Source: Ectocarpus siliculosus (Eukaryota; Sar; Phaeophyceae; Ectocarpales; Ectocarpaceae). From it: DNA of 64,000 nucleotides. Each line of letters begins with the position of its first letter. The stretch's first letter is position 1. Made by a program: the position numbers and the translations under genes. This document shows positions 13,201 through 25,918 of the stretch, one piece after another. The notes under the pieces are model-generated. The model was not told where the DNA came from, made no database searches, and saw nothing but the letters and a program-made list of their open reading frames with translations. The stretch spans positions 1,890,472-1,954,471 of the forward strand of contig FN649730.1 of the NCBI GenBank assembly GCA_000310025.1. The letters run 5' to 3'.

Positions 13201-16200
13201 CTGAACACGATTGATAATCCCCGCACTTGCCTGACACCCTCCGGTAGCAACGGATGCCCTCCGGGTAAGAGAAGGCCGTTCACTTGGTCCAGGATCGGTC
13301 TCAACTCTTCCGGTGTTGCGTCGTACCGAATCGGCAGGGATCTCGCGCCGGCATTCGCAAGCCTTTTGCAAGACACAGGTGGGTGGGGTTCTCAGGCAAG
13401 CGATCGATTTCTGCGGGGTGTGGGGTCACGAACGACGACTCGGGGATACAGCCTGGGGCCAGTAAAGCCGTGACATGATCACAGGGGAGAGTGGAATACG
13501 CCTCTCGAGATCAAATTTGGGGAGGTACTATTGTGCTTATCGAGACTTCCGACAACTCCCTCGACAAGTTCGTCTCTCCCGTCCGGTCCACTCGGAGGTA
13601 GACGCCGGCAAACATGGATTTCGCTCGTAGTGGTTACTTCGTGTTGACATTATTGGTATTTGCTGTGGTTTGGGGATGCTCGTGGGTCGAACAAACGCGA
13701 CCTACGTTGAGGAGTAGAGAACAGGTTCAAATTCAAAGGATGGCACCGATGTTCGATGTCACCTCTCTCGCGCCTGGGGTACTGAACTGATTTAGGGTCT
13801 ACGTGTACGGATTGCACAATATCCATGCATGCCTGAGAAACATCCAACTAGCCCACCGCTGTCTTCTTCCCAATAGCAATATGGATGTGCGACGAGCCAA
13901 ACTTTCCCAGGGGCGACATGGCAACGCCAACAATAGCAAACAGACCATTGCCAACACCAGCGACAGCATCAACATAGTTATTGTACCATCAACCAAACCC
14001 GCTAACACAGGGTTACCCACCAATTAACGTAGGCGGCCTTCACAAAATCGCAGTCACCACCGCAGTCCGGTAGGCTGAGATGCTCGAGAAAATACGACGA
14101 CAAGGGCAGGACGAGGGGATTTAAGGAGGAGAAACTATATGCTACAGGTTGGAAACAACGTCCGCCGCAAGGCAAATTCTCTCTACGGTAAGTTGGGTCA
14201 ACACATACAAAACTCTGGAAATCTCAGCGCAGTTGAACTATAGTCGGAGGACCAAGGTGCGCCATCCTACTGGTCTGTCCAGTTATCGAATAGCAAGGAA
14301 CCGATGCTTGACCCGTTCAAACGGCGAATGCCGCAGCAAGGGTGTGTGTGGGCCGGCTCGGTACGAAGAGTCTTGCTGGTAGGGACAGACAAGTCGAGGG
14401 AAAGAGACGGAAGAAAAGAAGAAAAATACTATAAGTATCATAGCCGTCAGAATGAACCACTAGATCGAATAGGCGTACTTGTAGACGTTCAAAAACCAAA
14501 GATACCCTTGTATATCCATGGGCGTCTAAGCACAGCGACGATATCCTGGGCCAGGAAATGAGCAGCAGCGGGAGCTCGTGATCGTTACGTGCATGTCTAA
14601 CAGGTGACGTCGCCCTTTACGCGCAGTCTCGAAATACGAAGGCGTGCAACCGGAGAGAAGCTAGTGGGTGTGACTGTCGAAAGGGCGGCATGGAGAAACA
14701 GGTATTTCTTTGTCGTTTACCCAAGGTGTTCACAACCGAAGATTTCGGATACGTCAGACCCCCGCCCACCCGGGATAATTTCGAAACATTTCCGTGAACC
14801 ACCGAAAAGATACGAGCCATTCGGTGAGCGTTTGTGACCCTGGGGTGTGACGTTCGTGTTCTGTCGCTTCGACAATATGCAATATCTCACAGCAGTATTC
14901 CACTACAGTACCCGCGATGAAGAGCTAGCTTGTATTTAGGCACAGAATGTAGGTGCGATCAAGAGAGCGTATGCAAGCGTACACCCACAGATTGTGTTGC
15001 TGTTGACAACAAAAAGGCTGCCCCACAAGGGCATCGGGTGGAAAGCTTCCGAAGACCAGCTCAGACGTGGCCTTCAAACACACACAGAAGCAGCAGCAGC
15101 AGCTGCAGCGAACATAACCTCAGCAAAAACGCGGGGATCTTCGGTACATATTCCCACGTCAGCCAAAACGCCTCCGCACAAACGCGGGAATCTCTGTATA
15201 AATGTCCCGCCTTCACGGGCTCAGATTTTCGATCAAAAAGTGGTGTAAGTTAATGCCGTTCACCCGCACTTGGAAAAGTGGCACCTGTGACGGTACAGCA
15301 GGGGGCCGTGAATAATTTTTGACCTAGCTTTCAGACAAAATGCTTGATGTACACATGTACACATCTCCTGTTCGGCAAACCAGGGAACGCCTGATCTTGG
15401 TTTTCCAACGTCTGCCTTCAATCTACCATCGCGCCGAGGCATCCGTCCGCTCACATCGCGAGCGTAACAACGTTAGTAGCTGATATGGCTAGGGTACTTA
15501 GCGCCCCCCCCCGCCGTGAGGGCCGCGGGCCCCGAAAAATACCGCCATTACACAGGAAGTCATTCATCCAGATACAAAATGATAAAAAAGGTCCTCTTAG
15601 CGTCCTTGAGGCGACGTGAGTACACATGGTATTGTTAACCCTGTCGCATCGATTTTTTTTTGTTTGTTCGTCTCCATGTACCCGTACGCAGTAGCAACAG
15701 AAACAAGTGCTGTCGGATCATCTGGTGCATTATGCACGCCGGCGTCTAAATAATATTGGGTGTCTTCGCGTGATTGTTTGGTGGATCGAAGTCGTCGGAT
15801 TCTATGTACACGTAGGACAATTCCGAGAAATCAGATGTACTCACATGTGGAAAGCATGTCGTCATCGCAAGACGCAGCAGTTAGTTGTCGGTCAGAGGTT
15901 GCAGGTGATATGGCCAATGTGAGAGATCTGGGTAATACTGTCGTCGGAGAAGAGATCTGGGTATGCGTATGTGTACATACATCTTTACATGTTCTACAGT
16001 CCGAGAAGAAAATTGCCCCGAAAACTTCTGCGTACAGTTGTCGCTCACAGGTTGCAGGTGGTATGGTCAATTTGAGAGATCGATCTGGGAATGTGGTTGG
16101 AGAAGAGATCTGGGTAGACTATGGTATGTGTGGGCATGCGTACATTAAAGTTCGAGAAGAAAATTTTGTCGAACAGTTTCTGCGTAAAGTGATTTTCTCC

Positions 16201-18134
16201 GACATCTCCGAGAAATCCGAGGGTGTGCTGTTTGAGGTCACCACCACACCGAAGTAGACACTAACCGGCCAAATCGCATACGAACCCTCGTGCATGCATG
16301 CGTAGGCCTGCGGTGAGATGGATACCATGTAGGAGAGCAGGTATACTCCCCAACAGCGGTGGCACAGCAGTCGCGCGCCTACACACACGCCTTCAGGGCC
16401 AATATTTGTAGCAGGTCCCGGCGAGCGTGTTTTTACAGAGCAGCACAGCAGCACACACAGCAGCAGCGCTTCGAATCGTATCGGTACACAACAAACTCGT
16501 CCCATCGTTGTGGTGTAACATGGAAACGGGGCGTATCGTGCGAGCTTTCAAGGCACAGAGTGAGGTACGTATGGTGGCGCTAATTGGATTGGGACCGTTA
16601 TATCTGGCCAGAATGTCGGTGGGAGAGACACAAGGCAGAGATCCGCAATAAAGCGTTGTGTGTGCGTGTCGCGTCGCGTGAGGTGTGCTGTGAACATTCG
16701 TCATCGTCAAGACGCGAGGGAAAGTCCGCCCGTCTCCGGCGTGTTGTTCATATGTATATAGGACTGCATCCCTCGTTATATGCGTATCATGTCGTAGGTG
16801 GCGGTAATGTTAACAACCGTTCAGAGATTGAGTTGCAGCAGACGTACATGTACACAGAGATGGATATACTTAAAAAAAAACGGAAAGACATGCTGAATAT
16901 TTTTTCATACCAAGAGTCAGTAAAATGGTCGACGACGACGACGTCGTTCTAGGAATATATAACTTTGGGTGATTGTATGCATAACCCCTGTGATACGCTA
17001 CATATTTTTTGGCCCGCGATTCTCCAATCGATCCCTTTTTCATCGAGGGTGGTGCCTGCTGCTTCAAGCAGGGTTTTGGATGTTGACGTGTGGTCCGATT
17101 TTCGAACGCTTCCAACCACGCTTGCTGCTAGCTTGTACGTACTGCTGTAGACTTAAGCGTGCTATTGTACGGGTTCTCACATCGACTTCGGCGACGAATA
17201 GGATACGTGAGGGAAGAGCTGCGCTGAAGTCGGTGGCCACGCGGTAACTGCTGTGTGCTTCAAGCGTTCCTTAATTGCACCGCGAAGCAGGATCCAAACT
17301 CCTTGTAGCACAACGAACTCGATGAAAAACAGCTCGCTTCGACCAGAGGACCACCAATCTGTATCGGCTGCAATCCTAGTGAATCCTACCTGTAACTTTG
17401 TACCTCGCGACGTGAACGGGCGCCTTGGTGCGAAGGTAGATTCGTACTGAAGTTAGACTTTGGAAAACCAAGATATGCAGGCCTTTTCCCGGTTCGCCCC
17501 AAGAGGATATCTACAACGCTCCACGGCCCCCTCTCGGGTTTGAAGCTTTGAAAGATACAGTAGATTGCATGATGTAAGATATCACACCCCCTGGACCGAT
17601 TTTTGAAGCTCGATATCTCGGCAAGACAAGCAATGACGGTGCCGAAAATGGCGGCGTTGGACCTGCCTCGTCCAGAGCTTCCCGAAAACGTATACTTCGA
17701 CTTCGGCATCCTTCTTCGTTGTGGAGTAATCCAGCTTTGGAAATCGGTCCTGGGGGTGTGATATCTTATGCAACCTACGGTAAGAAGAAGTCTTGTAGCA
17801 ACCAAGGGATAGATAGAGACAACAGGGGGGTGGGTGCCCGGGTGTTCTGGATTTCTCGCAACATCTCTGGCCTGTGACCGACGTCCTCTCTTTCTGTGCC
17901 TCTATCTATCTGCCGGCAACCAACCTGCAAATTGTTGGCACTGCTGTTGTGTGCGTAGCGTGGGGACAAAAGCAGTGGATTTGGACCAAACCTTGAGTTC
18001 GAAGGGTGTGCCCAGATCGCTACTACAGGCTGCTCCGTGATGATGAGCTCGGTTCCCGCAGCGCCCTTCCCTCTCGAACCCTGCGCAGCCCAGCAGCCAC
18101 AGACTAAACAAAGCGCAAGCCAGGCGTATTTCAT
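7241..18134 (-). CDS. GGH: Gamma-glutamyl hydrolase (peptidase C26)
   Basis: This class-I glutamine-amidotransferase-fold peptidase removes gamma-glutamyl residues from folylpolyglutamates, usually in a vacuole or outside the cell. Minus-strand exons: 18134-17992 (signal peptide MKYAWLALCLVCGCWAAQG, then QPVVAIWAHPS); 13362-13231 (ANAGARSLPIRYD, LLLPGG); 11935-11845 (GDFFPVWGTCLGWEWM with the nucleophile Cys); 10562-10457; 10116-10002 (NAHHKGVSP); 9493-9391 (VMAINADRQG, YGLQWHPEK with the catalytic His); 8778-8695 (INHSKDAVELSQ); 7866-7771; and 7456 to the stop at 7241. The last exon is less certain and could end at a GTGAGT donor at 7325. Phases agree throughout from 13362 down. The second intron appears to use a GC donor (CAG|GCAAGT). 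A short exon encoding the usual SYVKW-type segment is probably missed in the 4.6-kb first intron. Confidence 0.88.
12205..12285 (-). repeat. tRNA-like element (SINE-head candidate)
   Basis: On the minus strand this stretch reads GGCGGTCTAGTGGTCAACC, then a short stem-loop region, then GTGGGTCCGATTCTC. These resemble the RNA polymerase III A box and B box at tRNA-like spacing. Acceptor and anticodon stems do not pair well enough for a functional tRNA. It lies in a hydrolase intron and resembles the elements near 36600, 37400 and 44480. Confidence 0.4.
15884..16175. repeat. 153-bp diverged tandem duplication
   Basis: GTTGTCG(G/C)TCA(G/C)AGGTTGCAGG with its following GTGAGAGATC, TCGGAGAAGAGATCTGGGTA and CGAGAAGAAAATT motifs occurs at 15884 and again at 16037. 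An open frame spans both copies, but the stretch lies inside an intron of the minus-strand hydrolase and shows no family resemblance. I treat it as a repeat rather than a gene. Confidence 0.75.
17575..17768. mobile_element. Stowaway-like MITE, complete copy
   Basis: This 194-bp non-autonomous element has terminal inverted repeats of about 36 bp. The left end reads TAAGATATCACACCCCCTGG and continues into GACCGATTT. The right end is its complement and finishes in GTGATATCTTA. Both ends carry TA, consistent with a TA target duplication as used by Tc1/mariner transposases. There is no coding capacity. It lies in the first intron of the hydrolase gene, and a second copy lies at 55050-55243. Confidence 0.75.
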
Positions 18135-19168
18135 GTCGTCGACCACTGCGGCAGCAGGTCTTTGCTATCTGCGTGCGAAAGACACAGGGCTCGGGGCTCG
18201 GGGAACGAGGAAGGGCGAGGGACAGAAAAAAAGGTGTGCCACCCCGCGTCACTTCTGAGCTTCTGAGTTTTTGCCTCCTTTTTTTTCGCCGCCCAGAACC
18301 AGTTCGCGGGAACCGGCACTACAGTAGTACATATGTGTCAATAGACACTGCGCCGGTCCCCTGTGAAGGTTACATTTTACAATACACGACACAACGGAGG
18401 GTTTCTCCCCGATATTTTGTCGTTGACCCAGTAGAGAACTACAGGGAACGTATTGTAAAATGTAAGTTACCTATACAGATGTTTTTGTACTTAGCACCAG
18501 CTGGCATCACTGGTATAAATCGTCATATCAGTGTATAGACTTTAAAAGACTCGAAATAAGTCCAGCACCCAGCCGGTTTCCCTTCACTCACTGAAAAGAC
18601 TCCACCACATCCCGTTCGACTGTGGGTATGTCTCGAATGGGTAGTCTTTCTGTGTGTGTTTTTATTATTCCTTAATTAAATATGCGCGTATGTGTGTGCC
18701 AGCGCAACGAAAATAGCCAGCGGAGCGTGTCAGCCCCTGTCACACAAAGTGTGTTCACGTTCCAAAATCAACGTTTCACTGCTACAGCAGTACACATATG
18801 CATACTTCGCCCTTTGAAGACTTGGGGCACAACGACCTCTGTTGCTTACCGCCCTCGAGGTGCAGTCGACTCACACCGCTTGAAAGAAGCTTGCTTGTGC
18901 ATGGCGACATCCCGCCGAGACGACTTTGGATCTCGAATTTTTGAGGAGTTTCTTCCGTTCGGTAAGACTTGGACAAGCGTGATGATACAACTTGGATAAG
19001 ATTCCAGAAAATTTCCGTGGAGCGCCCGCCTCCAGTCCGGGCGAATATCCACGCCCCGACCAAGCTTGCCCCAACACACATTACAACTTCCCACCAGCAA
19101 AGCCAAAATCCGTCACCATCACCAGCAACCACAACCTACAGTAGTCTACCTGTTCTTCAGCCGCAATC
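18135..19168. promoter_or_regulatory. Shared intergenic promoter region, hydrolase/dismutase
   Basis: The start codons of the hydrolase (18134, minus) and the dismutase (19169, plus) face away from each other across 1,034 bp, so both promoters must lie here. I can see no confident TATA box or initiator. The one distinctive structure is the inverted repeat at 18370-18465. Confidence 0.5.
18370..18465. repeat. Perfect 16-bp inverted repeat with 64-nt loop
   Basis: TTACATTTTACAATAC (18370-18385) is exactly mirrored by GTATTGTAAAATGTAA (18450-18465), and the pairing extends imperfectly outward. It sits in the middle of the divergent promoter region. It could be a miniature transposon end pair or a cruciform-forming regulatory element; the sequence alone does not decide. 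Confidence 0.75.
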
Positions 19169-22100
19169 ATGCCCTCCATCTCGAGCTCGTGCTTCGCCCT
19201 CTGGGGAGGACTGCTGTTGATCCCCTTCTGTCCGCAGGGCTATGGCCAAGTTGAGCTCCCCGCCTTGCCGTACGGGGAGTCTGACCTTGAGCCGTATATC
19301 ACCGAGGAGGTGAGAAGGAATAACGACCGGCTGCGTTGATGATGGCAGAGAATATCTACATACCATCAAGTAGATAGACTACACTGAGGAGTCTGTACTG
19401 TAGTATCGTTGAGTCTCTATCTGCTGCTGCTGGGCAGAGACTGCAGGGTCTTGGCTCTGTTGTTGTTGTTGTGCCGCTGATGTACAGCAGCAATTCTAGA
19501 CCACATTAGACTATCCGTGCATTTTGACTTCATAAATACAGAGTTCATGCATGGCATGCATAATATTATGCATTGTCTAGTTGAATTTTTCGTGTAGTGC
19601 AGCCCCCGCCAAAAGAACACGAAAAAAATGGGATCCATCCGATGAGAAGGAAGAGAGTGCTGCACGATGAGAAGGCATAGTACCGCAGGAGGGGTGGGTA
19701 GGGGTGAAACCTTCAGTGTGGCCACGGTTTGGAGTAAACGGCACAAGTGCGGTGAACGCTGATTTGAAGCCAAGACCAAAAAAAAAAAAAACATGTGGGC
19801 ACCTTGGGCACCACCAAGTGGGCTGGTCTGGGTTGGCGGCGGACGCGCAACAACAGCAGCACTGTTTTGTAACAGCGACACCAGTCCTATCTATGGTGGT
19901 GTGGTGCTGTACGCGGCCACCATTGTTGTTGTGTGTATGCATACAATGCATACATTTCTACAAAAGAGGCACGTTATTTAAACTACAGCTCTTCCTTGGT
20001 CACAGAGAGAAGACAAGAGTGGATTCATGCGGATAATATTAGTGTACGACGTGGCAACCTTCGACCCGCGCGTCCTCCGGCTTGCGGTGGGGGTATACGA
20101 TGATATTGCATTCTAGATGGGAAAGCCAAACCGCACCGTTAGTGAAAAAATAACGTAACAGCAGGTGAGCGGCGGGCATGGCGGTTCCGGGGTGTCTGGG
20201 ATTTGAATCACAGTTTTCGGCAAATAGCAGCACCAAAAGGAGGTGGTGTCCTGTCCGCCTCAGTACAAACCCAAATCTCAGGAACTGCAAACCTTCCATT
20301 AGAGTTGGTCTGTAAAGTATTTTATTTTTATCTAAAACAGGACAGACGGCACGACTGCTGTACTGCTGATGTCGTTGTCGCGCTCTCGTCTACCTAGTTG
20401 CACGGCACGAGGAAGAGTCTCCACCGCACACCACACACAACGGGCTCCACAGCCACCCCGTGAGCGCAATATGCCCTCCTGTATGTATGCTGACCAACAG
20501 AACGCGACATGTAGCGGCAGCAGCTGCTGCCACCAGTACCGCAAGGATGGATATGAACCGCAGCATGTGCCGCCGCTCTTTGTGGGTTTGCCCCCCTCCC
20601 TCCGAGGTTTGCCAGAAGGTGCTCCCAGTTTGTGCCAGAGGGTGTTCCCGGCTCACGCAGCTCACTGGCCTCAAGCCCCTTGTTCACATCTATCTCCACA
20701 CACCGGAAAACAAGCGCGTTCTCAACCACAGCCTATTCAAAGTTTTGAAGCACACTCAACCCCAACTCGGGGTCTGTTTTTTTGAAAAAGCCACACTTTT
20801 GGTCCCCTAGTTCTGTGGATCTTCCTGTTCTAACTCAGGGTCGGAATGTGAATCCGATTCAGACCCACCCTAAAGGGTGCCGAATAGACCGAACGAAGAA
20901 TGCGTCGTCCTTCCGTACTGTACTAAAGATTCATCCGCAATGTCGCCAAACTCCCCGCCCCATTCCATGCTGTGTATGCTCCGTCCTTCCTTGCCCTTGT
21001 CCGCCAGACCGTGGGCTTTCACTACGGAGCGCATCACCAAGGATGTAAGTACGGCACTGATTTGAAAGCACTCGTGATTCGGTTTCGGGTGGGTGTTGGA
21101 TTGGGTGCACGCCCTAGAGTGTCTGTTTTCTCCTTTTTCCCCGCACCTGTCTGGAAGGAACGGCTGGTGGTGAGTCGTGTTCGGAGGTGCCTATTGCACG
21201 AAAAAATCTGCCGCTTTGTTCCACTCCTCGAGTGTGAGGTGATCTTTGCGAATCACGTTGAGCGTAGTGGGGCGCAGGGAGCCTTGGGATTGAGATGGCC
21301 TCCTCTTGTCATATCCCTAGGTCATTGTGTTAACTTTCCTTGTACAATCTTGATTTTTGCGCAGCTTATTCTTCCTCGTGCTGTTTTCGTGGCTTGGTTG
21401 TGCCGCCCCGCAGATGTGAACAACATGAACGCTTTCATCGAGGCTGATCCTGATCTCGAGGGCCTTTCCCTCTCGGCGCTCATGGACCAGACCGAGGGGA
21501 CAATTTTCAACAACGCCGCCCAGGTGTGGAAAGCATCACATATGCCGGCAGTCCAGCCGTTTTTCGCACTCGGGGTCACGAGCTCCTTGAGCAGGAGGCC
21601 GTCAATCGGTGCCGAACGACCCTGTTGATCCGTGCTAGGACGTCCGTGATTTGGTATTTAGTGTTCAATTCGAACCTCACGTTTTTCTTTCCGAGGTGTG
21701 TTGGGTTTCGTCACATGTGTTGGGAGGGGGGGCTCATGCATGAAGAAAGAAGAGAACACATAATCGTATTGCTGTTGTGCCATTGTGTCACTAGAGACAG
21801 GAGGTACTGACGAAAATGAGCCCCAGTACACGTGCTGCGGGGGGTTGACAGTTCTGGAACAACGGCGTGGAAATATATTTTTTCCTATCTGAGATGAAGA
21901 CTGGAGAGATCATGGTTCGACCACCCCATCACCGACCACCCGGTGCCCGTTCGATTGGTTTTGTGAGGGTTTATTGCGAACGTGGCAACAAGCAGAATTA
22001 GAGTTGTACATCGAGTTTTACATCGTGATCGTGGGAAACCTGTACAGGGGCTCCTCGTGATGGTGTACAACCGTATTCGGATGCCGAATAGCCCTGACGT

Positions 22101-23287
22101 CGGTTGGACGGTCTCAACGCGAAGGTGCTGTCCTTGACGCTGATGAGAGTTACGTACAACAATTCCTGTTTCCAGATCTACAACCACAACCTCTACTGGA
22201 ACTCTCTTTCGCCTAGCGGCGGCGGGGTGCCGGAGGGGGATCTCTACACCGCTATCCAGTCGGCCTTCGGCAGTTACGAGGAATTCCAGACAACGTTCAC
22301 CGACTTGGCCTCTGGACACTTCGGCAGCGGGTGGGCCTGGCTAATGATGCACGAAGATGGCTCCGTGGATGTGAGGAAACAAGAGAAACATGCTGTTATT
22401 CCAAGGCGTTCTGTCTGAAACGTGTGTGCGCCGGGGGGGGTCCTAGTTGTCAGCGTTACCATGGAGAGACTTTCGACAATCCTGCTGGCATACGGCAAGC
22501 CCTAGTCTCGACACCACTCTACATTTGTATGTTCCAGCATGGACCCAGTCTTTTCTCTCCCTGGGGATAGCCTCCTACCTCCTACCCTAGACAGAGGCCA
22601 TGTCCCCTAGCCATTTCTATGAATTCTCACCAGCTGGCAACAATGGAAACAGCAGTACTCTCGATGCTCATTCGTGAGGTGCAGTCGTGGCTTGTTCGTG
22701 CCTTCCCGCTAGCCAAGACAGCCTAGCCGGCGCTTCGTGCTCAGCCTCTACACTGGTTATCTCACAGATCAACCATGACCTTATCGTACAAGGCCAAATC
22801 ATCGTTGCCACACGTCTCTGCTGTGATGAAACATGCCGCTTTCGATGTCAATCCAGGTGGTGGACTCGCACGATGCCTCGAACCCCGAGAGCGATGGACT
22901 TGGATTCCCGCTCCTGGTCTGCGACGTTTGGGAGCACGCCTACTACCTCGACTACCAGAACTTGAGGGCCTCCTACATCGAGGTGCGACCTTCCGCAGTC
23001 CTCGTCGCAGAGCACTCCGTATGAAGTGTTTCACGCTGGATGCCTCTTTTCGAGTCTTGTAAGATATCGGTATCATCTTCTTGCCCTTTGTATTGTCTTG
23101 CGCGTAGGTTTCGGTGGTGCCGCTTTTCGCGTGTCCGTTCCCTCCTGTTTCTGATATCCAAGTTCGTGCCGTCTTCGTTGTCCGTCCGGCTGTCCGATGC
23201 TTCCAGGGTTGGTGGGCTTTGGTCAACTGGGACTACGCTGAGTCCGAGTACACCCGTGTGTTGGACGAATACAACAAGAAAGACTAA
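19169..23287 (+). CDS. SOD: Superoxide dismutase, Fe/Mn family, signal-peptide form
   Basis: This metalloenzyme converts superoxide to O2 and H2O2. Six exons with matching phases give 229 residues: 19169-19309, 21008-21044, 21414-21523, 22176-22370, 22857-22982 and 23207-23287 (TAA). The product starts with a hydrophobic signal-like leader ([20 protein letters not shown]), then [16 protein letters not shown], the family's N-terminal signature. Metal ligands are all visible: His in [11 protein letters not shown], His in [11 protein letters not shown], and Asp plus His in [19 protein letters not shown] and FGSGWAWL favour the iron type over manganese, but I cannot settle the metal. Mature length is normal. 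The leader lacks an obvious transit peptide, suggesting ER/secretory or extracellular location. It diverges from the hydrolase gene. Confidence 0.95.
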
Positions 23288-25918
23288 GCAACTAGGGGAA
23301 ATGATTGCCCCTGTGCCCCCACACTGCGAAGGAAGTCTGGTCCTTTTGAAAAGTATCGCGCAGGAAGATGTGGTACGGATGATGTGCTGTGTACAGCACT
23401 AGTAGGTTGATGTATAGTCGTGAGGAGGCTGCAGTGTATGAAGGGGGAGGTCGTTGTAAGTCTGTACTTGAAAAGCAGGCCATGTTGTGTGTGAATTGTT
23501 CGAATTCCGCGGCAAGTTCATAGAAAGAATACTATATGCGTTGGAAAATACTGATGTTCGATCGTCATTCTTTGCAGAAAACGCGTGCTAGAGACGCAAC
23601 ACCCAAGGCTTGTTGGGTTCTGCGACGAGCGTGATGGCATAGGTGTTTTCAGCTAGATATTCCCGACATTGGGCAAGACGACGTTGTGGACGCTTTGTGT
23701 TGGTAGTTACCCGTATGTTGACGACGCCGACACCGACCATGGTTCTTGACGAATATCGTCACGGTAACGGTGCAAAGCAAGTGGTGAAAAAGTGCAAACT
23801 CCATGTCGGGTGAATCACATGTGCGAAAGTCTTTGTGTCATTGTCGTTTGTTGTGTCATTGTCGTTTGTGTCGTTATTGATGGGTCTCGTATTTTTTATT
23901 AGTCATGGTTTGTCGTCGCGGAACACGCTCCCGGGTGTATAGACTTAGATTTTCGCGTGCTCTCTAGTGAAACACACGTGCGACGGAGCTGAACGGGCAT
24001 GGGCGTGAATGTACCGACGAGCACCGTCCCCTTGAGAAGGAAGGACGGCGAAAGGCTTGCTGCCGAGAGTGGCAGAAATACCGAAGCGTCAGAAGTGGCT
24101 ACGTTGTTATAGGTTACGGTCATCATATACTAGACCCGGCGCTCGCTGTTGAAGTGGCAGAAGAATTACATAGCGACGCACTTGTCGTATTGAGCGATGG
24201 CCCGAGCACGGAGAAGTACATACACAGAGTTTCGGGTGTCATAATGCATACCTCAATGTTCGCTAGAAAAGTTCCACCGTAAACTACACAGCAATTGTTC
24301 GAGCTTCGGATGATTTTTTTGTAGAGCGGCGGGGGGTAGTTGTGATATAGCGTACAACGTTTCCCGGAAGGAATTCGTTCCGTCGTAGATGTATACGAGA
24401 AGAGTGAATGCAAAAAAATGGGTTCCGCCGCAGGAGGATTTTGCAAACTCCGACTTGTTTGGCGCAGGGTCGCAAGTAAGATCAAGTTGCACAGCGACGC
24501 ACAGCCTTGATCTGTGGGCATTGACAAAGAATGCGGTGTTTGTTGTGTACAACAGTGGGTCCGCCTCTATAATACGAAGTAAATGTTTTGAAAGAACGGG
24601 GTCTAAGAATATATAGACGTGGAGACAATTATGCTTTGCTAACAGTGAGCCCTCAGACTTGTCCGAGAGCACATGGGAACTTGGATATTGTCTACAGTTC
24701 GTTTTTGTGCCGAACAACAAATGAATCCGTCCGTGAAGCCAGCCTTGGACTCCATCTCCCGTGCACAGGTGCTTGGTGTTCTCTTTGATCGTTAATTACC
24801 GCTGCCTCGTTTCGCATTCATTCGTTTGAATCTCGGCCTTCGTACAATCGAAATTTCACAGATCAGATCAAGTTAGGTAACCTCGACGCTCACAAGCGCG
24901 AGAGTTTTTCGGTACTTGGCTACATCGTATCACATATGTCAACCTATTTCTAGTACTTATCATGGGCGCCACCCTTCCTTGAGCCAAACTCCTTCATTGC
25001 CGAAACCATCAGCTTCGTCACGGTTGTACATTTCTTCCTTTCACATCTAGTCTACTCAACATGTCGGGGTTCATGTCACAACGTCAATAGCTACGTCTAG
25101 CGCCGTTCATTATTACCAATTCCACCTACCGCATGGACCTAAAGGGTCTTTTGACCAGGATAAGGAAAGGGAAGACCTTCACAATGCTCTTGTACACGTA
25201 TTTACCTCACGCTCAACCATGACGACGTGACCTCCGCCACCACAACGAACTGCTTCCAAAATGTCAGGACTCTACTCTACGGTCAAACGGCGCGGATGGA
25301 TGAATAGTTTTATCCTGGACGCACATTGCTGACCCGCACTTCTCGTGGTCTTCCGAAGAACTTGGCTTCGTCAATCTACGAACAAAACAATAACTTTCAC
25401 AAAGCACGTCTCCCCACTTCTTGCATCGACCAAGAGGAAAACCACAAAGCAAGGTAGGGAGAGAATGCCCCAAAACTATGCATGTACTAGACGACACGGA
25501 ACAACACACCAGAAAAAACCCACTCAACTCAACTTAGAGAGAACCACCCAAGAAACCCGAACAATTATTGATGGAGCTAACCTCGCACTATGAAAAGCAA
25601 AAGTTGGGTCATTTGCTCGTGACATCAACACTCACTGCACCTATATTTTCCTTGCTGGTCAAGGGGAGCTATTTGACAGGGGCCTTCACCCCATCGAGTT
25701 CAAGATAACAACGACGGCGCCTACTCCAATCCAGACGGATAGGAGGCTATGATCATCCCGCCGGTCGTTGCTGCCGTTGTGTTGCATGTCGGCGACCCCG
25801 ACCACGCACTTCCTCCGTCTTCGGCTTCCTCCCATTGCCCTTGGTCCTACCGCTGTCGCCAGCGGTGCCCTTCGCCTCGTCTACGGCGGTGGCCCTCCGA
25901 CCGTTTATCCCAGCCCCC
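23288..25918. other. Convergent intergenic region, no gene recognised
   Basis: This is the 2.6-kb space between the 3' ends of the dismutase (plus) and the ABCG gene (minus). Two overlapping minus-strand open frames at 24123-24720 (134 and 155 codons) have no recognisable family and mutually exclusive frames. I see no splice-bounded coding exon. Confidence 0.5.

Noticed and set aside
15760-16257. 165-codon plus-strand open frame as a gene
   Set aside because: It spans a tandem duplication inside an intron of the opposite-strand hydrolase gene and has no family resemblance or supporting splice structure.
24123-24720. Two overlapping minus-strand open frames of 134 and 155 codons
   Set aside because: They occupy different frames of the same DNA, show no recognisable domain and have no convincing exon partners.
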